Source: Bordetella parapertussis (GTDB lineage Bacteria; Pseudomonadota; Gammaproteobacteria; Burkholderiales; Burkholderiaceae_B). Taken from it: DNA of 64,000 nucleotides. Both the position numbers and the translations under genes were made by a program. Each line of letters starts with the position of its first letter. Within the stretch, counting starts at the first letter, position 1. The stretch is taken from assembly GCA_945895265.1 (NCBI GenBank), contig CAMDEF010000006.1, forward strand, positions 62,001 through 126,000, given 5' to 3'. Positions 8,851-19,755 of this stretch are shown in pieces. The notes under the pieces are model-generated. The model did not search any database. It was not told where the DNA came from and worked only from the letters and a program-made list of their open reading frames with translations.

Positions 8851-9510
8851 TCAGGCTAAACGCTCAAACAGCCACTGGCGTAAATCAGCAACTTGTTCGA
8901 CCACACCTTGGTTTGGACAGGCGCGCAGTTCATCGGCGGGATGTGCACCGCCATACGCCACGCCCACCCCATGTACGCCAGCATTGGCGGCCATTTGTAA
9001 ATCGTGCGACGTGTCACCAATCATCACCACCTGCTCGGGCTCAACCATCAGCTCGCTCATGAGTTCGAGCAACATTCCGGGATGAGGTTTGCCAAAGGTT
9101 TCGTCGGCGGTGCGGCTGGCTTGAAAGGTGCTGTGCAGCGCGGTGGCCGTTAAGGCGCGGTTCAACCCCACGCGACTTTTGCCGGTCGCGACGGCGAGCG
9201 TGGTGCCAGTCGCCTTCAAATCGCTCAATAGCTCGGGGATACCATCGAATAACTTAAGCTCTTTATCCTTGCCTAAATAGTGATGGCGATAGCGCTCTAA
9301 AAATAGAGGCTCTAGAGATTTTGTCAGATCAGGCACCGCGCGGCGTAAGGCCGGTTCAAGCGACAGACCAATCACCCAGGCAGCCTGGGCAGCGCTAGGC
9401 ACTTTTAACTCAAGATCTCGACAGGCGCCTTGGATGGCTTGCGCAATGCTGTGGGTAGAATCCATCAGGGTGCCGTCCCAGTCAAAGACGATGACAGAAT
9501 ACTTATTCAT
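8851..9510 (-). CDS. HAD-superfamily phosphatase, Gph-like
   Basis: Small-molecule phosphatase of the haloacid dehalogenase superfamily. Motif I DWDGTLMDS (residues 10-18), motif II Thr in VATGKSR, and motif III/IV VVMIGDTSHDLQMAANAG are intact, with an alpha-helical cap between them. Resemblance is to phosphoglycolate phosphatase-like enzymes adjacent to rluC in many beta-proteobacteria; the substrate cannot be read from the sequence. It lies 97 bp downstream of rluC on the same strand. Confidence 0.88.
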   Translation of the reverse strand: MNKYSVIVFDWDGTLMDSTHSIAQAIQGACRDLELKVPSAAQAAWVIGLSLEPALRRAVPDLTKSLEPLFLERYRHHYLGKDKELKLFDGIPELLSDLKATGTTLAVATGKSRVGLNRALTATALHSTFQASRTADETFGKPHPGMLLELMSELMVEPEQVVMIGDTSHDLQMAANAGVHGVGVAYGGAHPADELRACPNQGVVEQVADLRQWLFERLA

Positions 9511-9607
9511 GGTGAGCCAGGTGTCGGGGTGATTGCAGCGTGAGCTTTAAATGAGTGGTCAGGTGCAAAGAGCATAAAAGACAAAAATGTCGTTGAAGTG
9601 ACGGCGG

Positions 9608-10612
9608 CTACAACGCCTGCAGAGGCTGCAATTGTTGCAGAAGTTTCTCGCAAGCGGCGGGCAAAGGCGCTACCAACTGTAGGGGCTCTTGGGTCAGTGG
9701 ATGCGGCATATTAAAACGGTGCGCGTGCAAAAACAAACGTGAAAAACCAAATTGACTAAGCTGCGCTTGGGTTTCGTCGCGACCGTATTTATCATCGCCC
9801 ACAATCGGGTAGCCGCTCGAGGCTAGATGTACCCTAATTTGATGAGTGCGACCGGTGCGCAGCTCGGCGTCAACCAAACTAAAGCCCTTAAAGCGCTTGA
9901 GGCCAGACACGATGGTGTGGGCAACCTGCCCTTCAGTCTGCACCTTGACTCGACGCTCGCCAGTTTGAGTTGTCCATTTGGCAAGTGGGAGCCGGATATG
10001 CTGGCGTGCATTGACCCAATCACCCTCTACCAAGGCTAAATAATGCTTACTTCCACCACCTAAGCGAAACATTTCGTGCAAGGCAAGCAACACGTTTCTT
10101 TTTTTGGCAATCAGTAATAGACCTGAAGTATCGCGATCGAGTCGATGCGCGAGTTCTAAAAAGCGGGCGTCTGGGCGTGCGGCACGCAAGGCCTCAATGA
10201 CGCCAAAAGACACCCCACTGCCGCCATGCACCGCCGTACCCGCGGGCTTATCAATCACTAATAAGCCCTCATCTTCAAAAACGATCGGAAACTCGAGCCC
10301 CGGCACCGCCCGCTTTTGCTCGGGCGTGGGCAAACGCATCGGGGGCACCCGTACGATATCCCCAGTGTTGATGCGGGTATCAGGAGCCACCCGCCCCTTG
10401 TTAATACGCACCTCGCCCGCTCGCACTGCTTTATAGATATGACTTTTAGGCACACCTTTGCACAAGCGCATCAAAAAGTTATCGAGGCGCTGGCCGTCGT
10501 GCTCGTCGGTGACTTCAACCATTCGAACCGCAAGGCCTAGGCTTGCTGCGGGTTTTGGGGCAGAAATCGGTGCAGATACTGAGAATTCTTTGCGCATGGC
10601 TAAAAGCGGCAT
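9608..10612 (-). CDS. rluC: 23S rRNA pseudouridine synthase RluC
   Basis: Isomerises uridines (955, 2504 and 2580 in the E. coli family member) in 23S rRNA. An N-terminal S4 RNA-binding domain (residues about 35-95) precedes the RluA-type catalytic domain with the signature HRLDRDTSGLLLIAK containing the catalytic Asp. Two starts are possible, ATG 10612 and ATG 10597; the first lies within the -10 element of the divergent rne promoter. The divergent rluC-rne arrangement is conserved widely in proteobacteria. Confidence 0.93.
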   Translation of the reverse strand: MPLLAMRKEFSVSAPISAPKPAASLGLAVRMVEVTDEHDGQRLDNFLMRLCKGVPKSHIYKAVRAGEVRINKGRVAPDTRINTGDIVRVPPMRLPTPEQKRAVPGLEFPIVFEDEGLLVIDKPAGTAVHGGSGVSFGVIEALRAARPDARFLELAHRLDRDTSGLLLIAKKRNVLLALHEMFRLGGGSKHYLALVEGDWVNARQHIRLPLAKWTTQTGERRVKVQTEGQVAHTIVSGLKRFKGFSLVDAELRTGRTHQIRVHLASSGYPIVGDDKYGRDETQAQLSQFGFSRLFLHAHRFNMPHPLTQEPLQLVAPLPAACEKLLQQLQPLQAL

Positions 10613-10617
10613 ATAAT
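10590..10617 (+). promoter_or_regulatory. Predicted sigma-70 promoter of rne
   Basis: TTGCGC at 10590-10595, a 16-bp spacer and a perfect TATAAT at 10612-10617 on the plus strand. Transcription would begin near 10624 and give an rne leader of roughly 495 nt. The element overlaps the first codons of the divergent rluC. Confidence 0.65.
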
Positions 10618-11119
10618 CCGCGAAGCCTTAAAGGAGTTGAGAAAGCCCTCTGGCGTCGAGATGCATTAAGTTGTCGCGTCTCCGTCTGGATCGCGGACTT
10701 CATTGTACCGTGTGCTTTCTGATCGCTTGTGGGTTGCTGGTCGCCGGCTAGACCGGGATGCATTTCAAGCACGCCGTTGCGACGTTTTAACGTTACGCCC
10801 GCGCTTAAAAATGTGTGCCCCTCGTGTCGCGCGCGATACTGAAGCACATGCAAGAAACCGTCGTATCCCTGCAGCAGGCGCCTGACTCTACGTCGCGCCT
10901 GATGTTCTCAGCACCTTTTTTAGTCAACCACAACTGTGACTCTGACCTTTTTGCTGAACGAACCTCGCGCCTACTGGCGCGCCGTGCCGGTCTAAAGACC
11001 TTTTCTTCGCGCGCCCGTTGTTGGTGCGCGAACACTCTTGCCAACTTCTGTGTTTCGCAGCCAGCAACGCGTGGCTGCGCGTCGATTTCCGACGCGCCAT
11101 TTAAATGGAGAAACATCCC
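10618..11119 (+). promoter_or_regulatory. Long untranslated leader of rne
   Basis: About 500 bp without a supported gene. RNase E mRNAs of other proteobacteria carry long structured leaders that mediate feedback cleavage by RNase E; the length and position fit this. A strong hairpin, GCGCGTCG / CGACGCGC with an ATTTC loop at 11077-11097, ends just before the GGAG ribosome binding site (11107-11110). Autoregulation is inference from the family. Confidence 0.6.
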
Positions 11120-14100
11120 ATGAAGCGCATGTTATTTAATGCAACACACCCTGAAGAACTTAGGGTTGCCATCGTCGACGGGCAAAAGCTCATCGACCTT
11201 GACATTGAAATCGCCGGCCGTGAACAACGTAAAGGCAACATCTATAAGGGTGTCATTACCCGCATTGAACCCGGCCTCGAAGCCTGCTTTGTTAGCTACG
11301 GCGAAGAACGTCACGGCTTTTTGCCGTTCAAAGAAATCGCTCGCAGTTACTTTAAAGAAGGTGTCGATGTGCGCACGGCGCGTATTCAAGACGCCTTGCG
11401 CGAAGGCCAAGAACTGATCGTTCAGGTCGAAAAAGAAGAGCGTGGCAACAAGGGCGCAGCCCTCACCACCTTTATTTCGCTGGCAGGCCGCTATTTGGTC
11501 TTGATGCCCAACAACCCACGCGGCGGCGGTGTGTCGCGCCGTGTCGAGGGCGAAGAGCGTCAAGAGCTACGCGAAGCCATGGATCAATTAACGATCCCAC
11601 CCGGCATGAGCATCATTGCCCGCACCGCCGGTATCGGCCGAAACGCCGAAGAACTGCAGTGGGATATGTCTTATCTTATGCAACTTTGGACCGCCATTGA
11701 TGGCGCTGCCAAAGATAATCCAGCACCGATCCTGATCTATCTTGAATCAAGCTTGGTGATTCGTGCGATTCGTGATTATTTCTCGCCAGATATCGGCGAG
11801 ATCTTGATTGATACCGACGATATCGCTGATCAAGCCACCGCCTTTATGAGTGTGGTGATGCCTGACAACGTTGATCGCGTCAAACGCTACCGCGATGATG
11901 TGCCCTTGTTTTCGCGCTTTCAAATCGAACACCAAATTGAAACAGCGTATTCGCGCACCGTCGAATTGCCCTCGGGCGGCTCGATCGTCATCGATCACAC
12001 CGAAGCGTTGGTTGCGGTCGACGTCAACTCGGCGCGCTCAACGCGTGGCGCCGATATTGAAGAGACAGCCACTCGCACCAACCAAGAAGCCGCCGACGAA
12101 GTCGCGCGTCAATTGCGTCTGCGAGATCTAGGTGGTCTGATCGTGATCGATTTTATCGACATGGAAGACACCAAAAACCAACGCTCAGTTGAAAATCGCC
12201 TGCGCGACGCGTTGCACTTTGACCGTGCACGCGTGCAAATGGGCAAGATTTCGCGCTTTGGTTTGATGGAGCTTTCGCGTCAGCGCTTGCGCCCTGCCTT
12301 AAACGAAGGCTCGCATATCACTTGCCCACGTTGTAACGGCACCGGCGTGATTCGCGATGCTGAATCAAGCGCCTTGCAGGTCTTGCGTCTGCTGCAAGAA
12401 GAGGCCATGAAAGAAAACACGGCCGCCGTGCACGCTCAAGTGCCGGTTGACGTCGCCACCTTCTTGTTAAACGAAAAGCGCTCAGACATCACCAAGATCG
12501 AAGCTCGCCTGAAAGTCAATCTGATTCTGATCCCCAATCGTCATCTCGAAACACCGCATCATCATATCGAACGGTTGCGACACGACGACCCACGCCTTGA
12601 AGACCTCAAGACCAGTTTCGATATGGTCGACGCACCTTCAACGGATATGAGTTGGGCGCCTAAAGAACAAGAAGTCAAAGCAAAACCTGAAGCCTTGGTT
12701 AAAGGCATCACGCCTTCGCAACCAGCGCCAGTCTCTTCAGCCTCAGCCAAAAAAGCAGATGCAACAGACGCTGAATCATCGCCTGGTTTCTTTAAGCGCT
12801 TGATGGGCTGGCTCTCGGGCGGCTCGAAAGAAGAGAAAAAAGTCGAAGAAGCGCCCAAGCCTAGCGAAGCACGTGGCGAACGTGGACGTAATGGCCAGGG
12901 TAACCGCGGCAACGGAAATCGTGGCGGTCAACATCGCGGTCGTCGCCCCGAGCATCGCAATGACGCCCGCCCAGGCGCAGAGGCATCAACCGAAACCGAT
13001 AATCGCCGCCCACCACGCGATGAGGGTACTGGTCGCACCGCTGGTGCAGAGCAGAGTGATGACGCCGCTCGCCAAGGTGGTCGCAATCCTCGCGGTCGTG
13101 GTCGCCACCGTCGCGACGAAGGTGATGGTCGTCAAGAGGGCGCTGAGGGCACGCAGGCAATCAACGCTACCGCGGGCGCTCAAGCAAGCGGGGCTGCGCA
13201 AGCACCTCGTCAGCCACAAGGCCCACGCACCGAAGCAAGCAATTCTGTACAAGCCGATGATCAACGTCACTTGCAAAACGGCCCAGAAGGGCTGCCAGGC
13301 TCTGACGACGAGAACAGCGGTGATCCAGAACGCAAGCGCCGTCGTCGTCGTAGCCGTCGCGGTAAGCGCGGTCAAGACGAAGGTTCAGGCTTTGAGAACG
13401 AAGATGGTTCAACAAGCGTGCAACAGTCCGATTCTCAGGCTCAGCCAGGCGTTGGCGTAACGACTCAGCCCGCAGCCATGGCAGCGCCAGCGTCAGCGCC
13501 GTTGCAAACGCACGTCGCGCCAACCTATCAGGCACCGGCTTCGCAGGCGTACGTTGCGCCTGTTCAGTCCGCTGTGGCTATTCAGCCAGCTGCCGCACCC
13601 GTTGCCACGCCTGCGGCTCAAGCGCCAGCAGCACCTGTCGCTTACGTCGCACCTGCAGCACCCGCTGCCTATGTGAACGTAGCCTCAGTGACCGAGCCTG
13701 TCGCAAATGTTGCTGCTCCTGTTGCTGCTGCTCCTGTTGCTGCTGCTCCTGTTGAGTTCGCGGCTGCTCCTGCTGACGTTGCGGCTGCTCCTGCTGACGT
13801 TGCGGCTGCTCCAATGGCTGTGACCATCGCATCTGCCGCTGTTGTCACAACAGCACCTGCCGTTGACGCTCCAGTTGCACCAGTCGCGATGACAGCGCCG
13901 GCACCGGTTGCTGTCCAAGCCACTGCTCCGAGCATCGCAGCACCTGCCCCTGCACCTGTCGCAGATGTAGCAACGCTACACGCCATCGTACGTTCGGCTG
14001 GACTGCAGTGGGTTGAAAGCGATCCGATTCGTGTCGCACAAACCTTGGCCGAGCAACCGACCGTCAGCGTCAAACTCGGTCGCGAGCGCAAACCCGCAGT

Positions 14101-14146
14101 CGTGATTTCAAGCGAACCTTTGGTGCAAGTCGAAACGCGCGTTTAA
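11120..14146 (+). CDS. rne: Ribonuclease E
   Basis: Essential endoribonuclease for mRNA decay and rRNA/tRNA maturation, scaffold of the degradosome at the inner membrane. The ATG at 11120 is chosen because it gives the universal MKRMLFNAT start and has GGAG nine bases upstream; an in-frame ATG at 11105 is ignored. Domains: S1 (about 35-120), catalytic core with metal-binding Asp301 (AVDVNSA) and Asp344 (VIDFID), Zn-link CPRCNGTG (Cys402, Cys405). The tail contains an amphipathic membrane-anchor-like helix [13 protein letters not shown] near residue 555, Arg/Gly-rich stretches, an [12 protein letters not shown] block and a long Pro/Ala/Val-rich segment. Product 1008 residues. Confidence 0.97.
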   Translation: MKRMLFNATHPEELRVAIVDGQKLIDLDIEIAGREQRKGNIYKGVITRIEPGLEACFVSYGEERHGFLPFKEIARSYFKEGVDVRTARIQDALREGQELIVQVEKEERGNKGAALTTFISLAGRYLVLMPNNPRGGGVSRRVEGEERQELREAMDQLTIPPGMSIIARTAGIGRNAEELQWDMSYLMQLWTAIDGAAKDNPAPILIYLESSLVIRAIRDYFSPDIGEILIDTDDIADQATAFMSVVMPDNVDRVKRYRDDVPLFSRFQIEHQIETAYSRTVELPSGGSIVIDHTEALVAVDVNSARSTRGADIEETATRTNQEAADEVARQLRLRDLGGLIVIDFIDMEDTKNQRSVENRLRDALHFDRARVQMGKISRFGLMELSRQRLRPALNEGSHITCPRCNGTGVIRDAESSALQVLRLLQEEAMKENTAAVHAQVPVDVATFLLNEKRSDITKIEARLKVNLILIPNRHLETPHHHIERLRHDDPRLEDLKTSFDMVDAPSTDMSWAPKEQEVKAKPEALVKGITPSQPAPVSSASAKKADATDAESSPGFFKRLMGWLSGGSKEEKKVEEAPKPSEARGERGRNGQGNRGNGNRGGQHRGRRPEHRNDARPGAEASTETDNRRPPRDEGTGRTAGAEQSDDAARQGGRNPRGRGRHRRDEGDGRQEGAEGTQAINATAGAQASGAAQAPRQPQGPRTEASNSVQADDQRHLQNGPEGLPGSDDENSGDPERKRRRRRSRRGKRGQDEGSGFENEDGSTSVQQSDSQAQPGVGVTTQPAAMAAPASAPLQTHVAPTYQAPASQAYVAPVQSAVAIQPAAAPVATPAAQAPAAPVAYVAPAAPAAYVNVASVTEPVANVAAPVAAAPVAAAPVEFAAAPADVAAAPADVAAAPMAVTIASAAVVTTAPAVDAPVAPVAMTAPAPVAVQATAPSIAAPAPAPVADVATLHAIVRSAGLQWVESDPIRVAQTLAEQPTVSVKLGRERKPAVVISSEPLVQVETRV
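13711..13812 (+). repeat. In-frame Ala/Pro tandem repeats in the rne tail
   Basis: Short repeats of GCTGCTCCTGTTGCT type, followed by a 24-bp unit (GCGGCTGCTCCTGCTGACGTT core) repeated in tandem, encode runs of AAAPV and AAAPADV. They lie in the disordered C-terminal half of RNase E and are probably length-variable. Confidence 0.8.
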
Positions 14147-14191
14147 CGCGGGCTTGGTCCTGCCCCGAGGGTTTGTTGCGGTGGGACAAAT

Positions 14192-14219
14192 GAAAACGGC
14201 GACCTAGGTCGCCGTTTTC
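14192..14219. terminator. Perfect 28-bp palindrome between convergent rne and accD
   Basis: GAAAACGGCGACCT and its exact reverse complement abut with no spacer. The hairpin is GC-rich in the stem and flanked by A/T bases, so it can serve as a bidirectional intrinsic terminator for rne (plus) and accD (minus). Confidence 0.7.
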
Positions 14220-14332
14220 GTTATGCATCGTTCTGAATTGTTGCTTGGTCGGTGGATTGGCTGCTCGCTTCATTCAAGAGCTGACCAACCCGATAAAACT
14301 ACTTTAGCGTTTGCCGCAGAGCCTCATGACCA

Positions 14333-15217
14333 CTACGCCGTGACAGCATCCACCGGTTGGTTGGTCAAAATCGCCATCAAGCGGGCAAGCTCTGTACGTA
14401 ATTGGCGGCGATCCAACACCATATCGATCGCACCTTTTTGCTGTAAAAACTCTGAACGTTGAAAGCCTTCAGGCAATTTTTCGCGCACCGTTTGTTCAAT
14501 CACGCGCGGGCCAGCAAAACCGATCAAGGCCTTGGGTTCGCCAATCACAACATCGCCCATAAACGCAAAACTAGCCGATACACCGCCCATCGTGGGATCG
14601 GTGAGCACGCTAATAAAAGGCAACTTTGCCTCTGACAGGCGCGTCAACATGGCATTGGTTTTAGCCATTTGCATCAACGAAAACAAACTTTCTTGCATAC
14701 GCGCGCCACCAGAAGCAGCGACGCAAATAAAGGGGACTTTTTGAGCAATTGCCGCCTGCACCCCTTGCACAAAGCGCTCACCCACCACCGACCCCATCGA
14801 GCCACCCATGAACTCAAACTCAAAGCAGGCCAACACGCAAGCCACGCTATGAATGCTGCCGCTGGTCACAATCAACGCATCACTTTCACCGGTTTGACGC
14901 ACGGCCTCTTGGATACGCTCGGGGTACTTGCGTGAATCTTTGAATTTGAGCGGATCCATTGAGCGCGTGTTAGACCCGATCTCGACCCGACCTTCGATAT
15001 CGAGCAGCGACTCAATGCGGGCGCGCGCACCCAGACGCATGTGATGATCGCACTTGGGACACACATGCAGATTCGCGGCTAAATCCTCGTTGTACAGCAC
15101 AGCTTCGCACGCGGGGCATTTAAGCCAAACACCCTCAGGCACACGTTTAGTTTGTGCCGTGGGCGTATTAATCGTTTTGTTAATACGGGGTGGCAATAAT
15201 TTACCTAACCAACTCAT
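14333..15217 (-). CDS. accD: Acetyl-CoA carboxylase carboxyltransferase subunit beta
   Basis: Beta subunit of the carboxyltransferase that transfers CO2 from carboxybiotin to acetyl-CoA to make malonyl-CoA. A zinc ribbon with Cys34, Cys37, Cys53 and Cys56 precedes the crotonase-fold domain containing [11 protein letters not shown] and [11 protein letters not shown]. The 294-residue length is standard. It is coupled to trpA by a 4-base overlap, giving trpB-trpA-accD; the folC gene that often follows is absent here, replaced by convergent rne. Confidence 0.96.
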   Translation of the reverse strand: MSWLGKLLPPRINKTINTPTAQTKRVPEGVWLKCPACEAVLYNEDLAANLHVCPKCDHHMRLGARARIESLLDIEGRVEIGSNTRSMDPLKFKDSRKYPERIQEAVRQTGESDALIVTSGSIHSVACVLACFEFEFMGGSMGSVVGERFVQGVQAAIAQKVPFICVAASGGARMQESLFSLMQMAKTNAMLTRLSEAKLPFISVLTDPTMGGVSASFAFMGDVVIGEPKALIGFAGPRVIEQTVREKLPEGFQRSEFLQQKGAIDMVLDRRQLRTELARLMAILTNQPVDAVTA

Positions 15218-16116
15218 GCTTGGTTTCCGGTTACCCGTGCGGCTGCAGCAGCGGCACCCGTTGACGCACCTGAGGTAGGCCGAGCAACCTCAAGCGCCTG
15301 GCGAATACTCGCCAACCAACTCGCGCCCGCATCAATCGCGGCCTGCGATTGTTGCGCCAGTGGCAGCCCTTCGCAAGCTTTGGTCATGGTGTCGATTAAC
15401 TTACTACCGATCACAACCGCGTCAGCCACCAAACTAATTTTTTGCGCGCTTTGCGCATCGCTAATGCCAAAACCAACGCCAACCGGCAAAGAGACATGCT
15501 GGCGAATGCGCTGTAAGCGAGTCGCGACATCTGTGGTGTCAAGATTGCCTGCACCAGTCACGCCATTGAGTGAAACGTAATACACATATCCACGAGCGAT
15601 CTGACCCACAGCGCGAATACGTTCTTCTGTTGACGTGGGCGCCAACAAAAAGATCGGAGCAATGCGGTGTTGCTCAAGCATCTGAACAAACTCACCAATC
15701 TCTTCGGGGGGGTAGTCCACCGTTAACAAACCATCCACACCAGCAAGCTGCGCTTGCTCGGCGAATTGTTTTTGACCCAAACTTTCGATCGGATTGGCAT
15801 AACCCATCAAAACGATAGGCGTTTGCTGATCGGTTGACCTAAATTCAGCCACCATCGCCAACACGTGTTTCAACCCGACACCCTGTGCGATGGCGTGCTC
15901 GGCGGCACGCTGAATGATCGGGCCATCAGCCATTGGGTCTGAAAACGGGATCCCAAGTTCAATCACATCGGCCCCAGCTTTCACCAGCGCATGCATCAAG
16001 GGCACCGTGGTGGCAGGTAACGGGTTACCGGCCGCAATGTAAGGAACAAGCGCTGCGCGCTTTTGCTCAGTAGCACGGGCAAAAGCTGCTGCGATGCGAT
16101 CTAGGGATTGAGTCAT
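15214..16116 (-). CDS. trpA: Tryptophan synthase alpha chain
   Basis: Cleaves indole-3-glycerol phosphate to indole and glyceraldehyde-3-phosphate and channels indole to TrpB. The catalytic Glu/Asp motifs [16 protein letters not shown] and [10 protein letters not shown] and the phosphate-binding [11 protein letters not shown] are present. At 300 residues it is about 30 longer than typical because of an Ala/Ser/Thr-rich C-terminal tail after residue 270. It follows trpB by 14 bp and overlaps accD. Confidence 0.95.
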   Translation of the reverse strand: MTQSLDRIAAAFARATEQKRAALVPYIAAGNPLPATTVPLMHALVKAGADVIELGIPFSDPMADGPIIQRAAEHAIAQGVGLKHVLAMVAEFRSTDQQTPIVLMGYANPIESLGQKQFAEQAQLAGVDGLLTVDYPPEEIGEFVQMLEQHRIAPIFLLAPTSTEERIRAVGQIARGYVYYVSLNGVTGAGNLDTTDVATRLQRIRQHVSLPVGVGFGISDAQSAQKISLVADAVVIGSKLIDTMTKACEGLPLAQQSQAAIDAGASWLASIRQALEVARPTSGASTGAAAAAARVTGNQA

Positions 16117-16130
16117 AAATGTAAAAACCT

Positions 16131-17330
16131 TTAAAGCACCATGCCAGCGCGTTGCGCAACGGTGTTGATATCTTTGTCGCCGCGACCAGACAAATTAATC
16201 AGGATCACTTTGTCTTTAGACAGCGTGGGCGCCAACTTGGCCGCATACGCCAATGCATGGGCAGTCTCGAGCGCAGGAATGATGCCCTCGACGCGACAAC
16301 AGTGATGAAAGAACTTGAGCGCTTCTTCGTCGGTGACGCTAACGTACGAAGCACGACCGCTATCCTTCAGCCAGGCGTGCTCAGGGCCGACACCTGGGTA
16401 GTCAAGGCCCGCTGACACTGAGTGAGTTTCAGCAACCTGACCATTTTCATCTTGCAGCACATACGTGCGATTGCCATGCAACACGCCAACCTTGCCGGCA
16501 GTCAGCGTTGCAGAGTGCTTGCCGCTCTCAACACCCTCGCCGGCGGCCTCGACACCAATCAACTTCGTCTGCTCGAAAGGAATGTAGGGGTGAAAAATGC
16601 CCATAGCGTTTGAACCGCCACCGACGCAAGCCAACACGTAATCCGGCTGCTTACCTGCATACAACGGCATTTGCTCAATCGATTCTTTACCGATCACTGA
16701 GTGAAAATTTCGGACCATCATCGGATAAGGATGAGGACCAGCAACCGTACCGATGATGTAGAACGTATTGTCAACGTTTGTGACCCAATCGCGCATGGCT
16801 TCGTTCAACGCGTCTTTGAGTGTGCGTGAACCCGAGGTCACAGGCACCACAGTCGCCCCGAGCAACTTCATGCGATACACGTTAGGCGATTGACGCTTGA
16901 CGTCTTCGATGCCCATGTAGACCACACACTCCATGCCGTAGCGCGCGCACACCGTAGCGGTAGCGACACCATGTTGACCGGCACCGGTTTCAGCGATGAT
17001 GCGTTTTTTTCCCATCCGGCGCGCCAACAACGCCTGACCCAGGCTGTTGTTGATTTTATGGGCGCCCGTGTGGTTGAGGTCTTCGCGCTTAAACCAGATT
17101 TGAGCGCCACCAAGCTCTTCGGACCACCGCCGCGCGTGATACACCGGCGTGGGCCGACCAACAAAGTGCTTCAGTTCGTATTCAAACTCGGCCACGAAAT
17201 CAGGGTCATTACGATACTTTTCGTAAGACAAGCGCAACTCTTCAATTGCCTGCATCAGGGTTTCGGCCGCAAACACACCACCGTAAGGGCCAAAATGACC
17301 TTTTGCGTCAGGAAAATCATAAGGTTTCAA
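16131..17330 (-). CDS. trpB: Tryptophan synthase beta chain
   Basis: PLP enzyme condensing indole with serine to give tryptophan. Lys92 in HTGAHKINN forms the Schiff base; [11 protein letters not shown] is the PLP phosphate-binding loop. The 399 residues match the TrpB1 family. First gene of the trpB-trpA-accD unit; trpF, which often precedes it, is not adjacent (relA lies upstream). Confidence 0.97.
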   Translation of the reverse strand: MKPYDFPDAKGHFGPYGGVFAAETLMQAIEELRLSYEKYRNDPDFVAEFEYELKHFVGRPTPVYHARRWSEELGGAQIWFKREDLNHTGAHKINNSLGQALLARRMGKKRIIAETGAGQHGVATATVCARYGMECVVYMGIEDVKRQSPNVYRMKLLGATVVPVTSGSRTLKDALNEAMRDWVTNVDNTFYIIGTVAGPHPYPMMVRNFHSVIGKESIEQMPLYAGKQPDYVLACVGGGSNAMGIFHPYIPFEQTKLIGVEAAGEGVESGKHSATLTAGKVGVLHGNRTYVLQDENGQVAETHSVSAGLDYPGVGPEHAWLKDSGRASYVSVTDEEALKFFHHCCRVEGIIPALETAHALAYAAKLAPTLSKDKVILINLSGRGDKDINTVAQRAGMVL

Positions 17331-17502
17331 GATCAGATCTCCGGATCAAACCAAGCTGCGCGGGCAACCATATGCCCAACGCGTTTTGCGCCACCACGCA
17401 TGCCCAACGGGGCACTGGGATAGTTTTAGCGCGAAAGTCCTAAGTTTAGCAGTCTGAGGCGTAAAAAAACGCAGTAAACCTCACGCTCAAACGCATTTTT
17501 GA

Positions 17503-19731
17503 CTAACGACGGCGCGCTAAAAACACACCCGACACCTCACCCAACGCGCTGAGTGCGTATTGCAGATCGTTACCATCGCGAATTTCAACGGTAAAGGCCA
17601 TGTAGGCAATCGAGGCCTTGGTCTGAGTATTGACGGCAATCACGTTCAAACGTAAACGTGCGAATACCTCGGACAAGTCTCTCAGTAAACCAGAGCGATC
17701 CTGCGCCTGAATGATGATCTCGACCGGATAGACCGACCCAGGCGTGCCCTCAGACCAAGCGACTTCGATGACGCGTTCGGGTTGATGCTTGCTTAAATCG
17801 GCAAAGGTCGAACACGCTGAACGATGGATCGATACCCCACGCCCTCGCGTGACAAACCCTTGGATCGCATCGGGCGGTGCCGGGCGGCAACAGCGCGCCA
17901 ACTGTGTGAGCAACGACCCCACGCCAACCACCAGCACACTGCCTTTACCCGACGTACTGTTGCTTTCTGCACGCAGTGCCTGTGCCATCAAATCTTCAAC
18001 ACGTAACTCAGGCTCCGGCGCTACGGGCTGCAACACAGCATCAATTTGGCGCAAACTAAACTCTTCTTTTGCTGCAGCCACGTAAAGATCATCCGCGCGC
18101 GCAAAACCAAGCTGTTGGGCCAGTTGCTCGAGATTGATCGCCGTTTTACCGAGCCGCTGCAGCTCTTTTTCGACCAACGCCTGACCCTGGGTGGTGCGCT
18201 GAGCCAATTCAATCGCGTTAAACCAGGCGCGTACTTTGGCGCGCGCGCGCGGGCTTGCCAAAAAGCCCAGTTGGGGGTTCAGCCAGTCGCGCGACGGCCC
18301 ACCCGATTTTGTGGTCACGATATCGACAGTTTGACCGGTTTGAAGCTGCGTACTGAGGGGCACCATTTGCCCGTCTACCCGTGCGCCGCGGCAGCGATGC
18401 CCTAAGTCTGAGTGCAAGTGATAAGCAAAATCTACTGGCGTCGCGCCAATCGGCAACTCAATCACACGCGCCTGCGGCGACAACACATAAATACGATCTT
18501 GTGCGACTCGACGCGGCTTGCTGGGCTGTGGTTCGTCCGACTGAGCACCTGCCTCTGTGTTCCAGGCTAAGAGCTGCCGCATCCAGGCGAGCTGCCGATC
18601 GTATGCAGCCACCGCAGGGGCCTGCCCCATCGCCGAATGTCCGGCGCGCGCCCCCACCTCTTTGTAGCGCCAATGCGCAGCCATGCCAAACTCTGCAAAC
18701 TCGTGCATCGCCCGAGTACGAATTTGCACCTCAAAGGGGCGACCTGCCGCATCAGAGGCAACTGTATGCAAAGACTTATAGCCATTGGGCTTGGGGCGCG
18801 AGATGTAATCGTCGAACTCGTCAGACACTGGCACCCATAATTCGTGCACCAAGCCAAGGGTGGCATAGCATTCGCGCTCATCCTGCACAATCACCCTAAG
18901 GGCCCGTACGTCGTACAGTTCACTAAACGCAAGCTGCTTAGCCCGCATTTTGTTGTGGATACTATAAATGTGCTTAGGTCGGCCCGAGACCTCAGAGGCG
19001 ATACCTCGCTCGGCGAGCCCCTGCGCCAATTGCTCGATCGTCTGCGCAATAAATTCTTCACGCTCAATGCGTTTCTCTTCGAGCAATTTTGCAATGTCTT
19101 TGTAACGCAGGGGGTCAGTGAAGCGAAAGGCGAGGTCTTCCATCTCCCATTTGATCTGCCAAATTCCCAAACGATTGGCCAGCGGCGTGTACAAATCAAG
19201 TGTCTCGCGCGCGAGCATCGGATCGCACGGCCGTTTCTCTGCCGCAAGCCAGCGCAGTGTTTGTAAGCGCGACGCGAGACGAATCAACACGATGCGTAAA
19301 TCGGCAGCCATCGCCAACAGCATTTTGCGCAACATTTCTTTTTGATCGGTCGAATCCAGTGCGCCAGCACTTGCACCACTCGCCAACGAACTTAAGCGCG
19401 ACAACGACTGGGTACCCTGCACTAACTGGGCGATCTCATTGCCAAATCGATCGGCAACCGCACTCGATGCGCGAGCCTTCGCCCCCGCAGCCTCGGCAGG
19501 CTCAGCAAAAAACATCAGTAAGGCCGCGACACGCGTGGCCGCATCGGCTTGCATGCTCGCCAAAATTTTGGCCGAGCCAAGAGCATGCGCCAATAAGGTT
19601 TCGCCACCGCCCGTCACTTGTTCAGACAGTAAAGGCGTTACCCAATCGAGCGCACGCTGCAACAAAGACTCATCAGCGGGCGCTAAGCCGCTGATCAATG
19701 TGTGAAGATCTGCTGTAGAGACCTTAGACAA
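17503..19731 (-). CDS. relA: GTP pyrophosphokinase RelA
   Basis: Ribosome-associated (p)ppGpp synthetase of the stringent response. The 742-residue protein has the long RelA architecture: degenerate N-terminal HD region (the HD pair is replaced around LLMFFAEP, so hydrolase activity should be lost), synthetase domain with YKSLHTVASD, TGS domain (about 415-475), helical and zinc-finger region (RCCRPAP) and a C-terminal ACT/RRM domain. The EFDDYISRPK substrate loop with acidic EFDD marks the monofunctional RelA type rather than SpoT. The neighbouring genes are on the same strand but separated enough for independent transcription. Confidence 0.94.
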   Translation of the reverse strand: MSKVSTADLHTLISGLAPADESLLQRALDWVTPLLSEQVTGGGETLLAHALGSAKILASMQADAATRVAALLMFFAEPAEAAGAKARASSAVADRFGNEIAQLVQGTQSLSRLSSLASGASAGALDSTDQKEMLRKMLLAMAADLRIVLIRLASRLQTLRWLAAEKRPCDPMLARETLDLYTPLANRLGIWQIKWEMEDLAFRFTDPLRYKDIAKLLEEKRIEREEFIAQTIEQLAQGLAERGIASEVSGRPKHIYSIHNKMRAKQLAFSELYDVRALRVIVQDERECYATLGLVHELWVPVSDEFDDYISRPKPNGYKSLHTVASDAAGRPFEVQIRTRAMHEFAEFGMAAHWRYKEVGARAGHSAMGQAPAVAAYDRQLAWMRQLLAWNTEAGAQSDEPQPSKPRRVAQDRIYVLSPQARVIELPIGATPVDFAYHLHSDLGHRCRGARVDGQMVPLSTQLQTGQTVDIVTTKSGGPSRDWLNPQLGFLASPRARAKVRAWFNAIELAQRTTQGQALVEKELQRLGKTAINLEQLAQQLGFARADDLYVAAAKEEFSLRQIDAVLQPVAPEPELRVEDLMAQALRAESNSTSGKGSVLVVGVGSLLTQLARCCRPAPPDAIQGFVTRGRGVSIHRSACSTFADLSKHQPERVIEVAWSEGTPGSVYPVEIIIQAQDRSGLLRDLSEVFARLRLNVIAVNTQTKASIAYMAFTVEIRDGNDLQYALSALGEVSGVFLARRR

Positions 19732-19755
19732 CGTAAACCATTCAGTGATTTACCC

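Noticed and set aside
11105..11119. Upstream in-frame ATG of rne.
   Set aside because: The GGAG ribosome binding site overlaps it and the downstream ATG gives the conserved MKRMLFNAT start.
12873..13535. Several long alternative frames on both strands within the 3' half of rne.
   Set aside because: They are by-products of the GC-rich, low-complexity Arg/Gly and Ala/Pro coding repeats of the RNase E tail.
14333..19731. Complete trp operon.
   Set aside because: Only trpB and trpA are present; upstream is relA, so no trpF, trpC, trpD or trpE call can be supported here.
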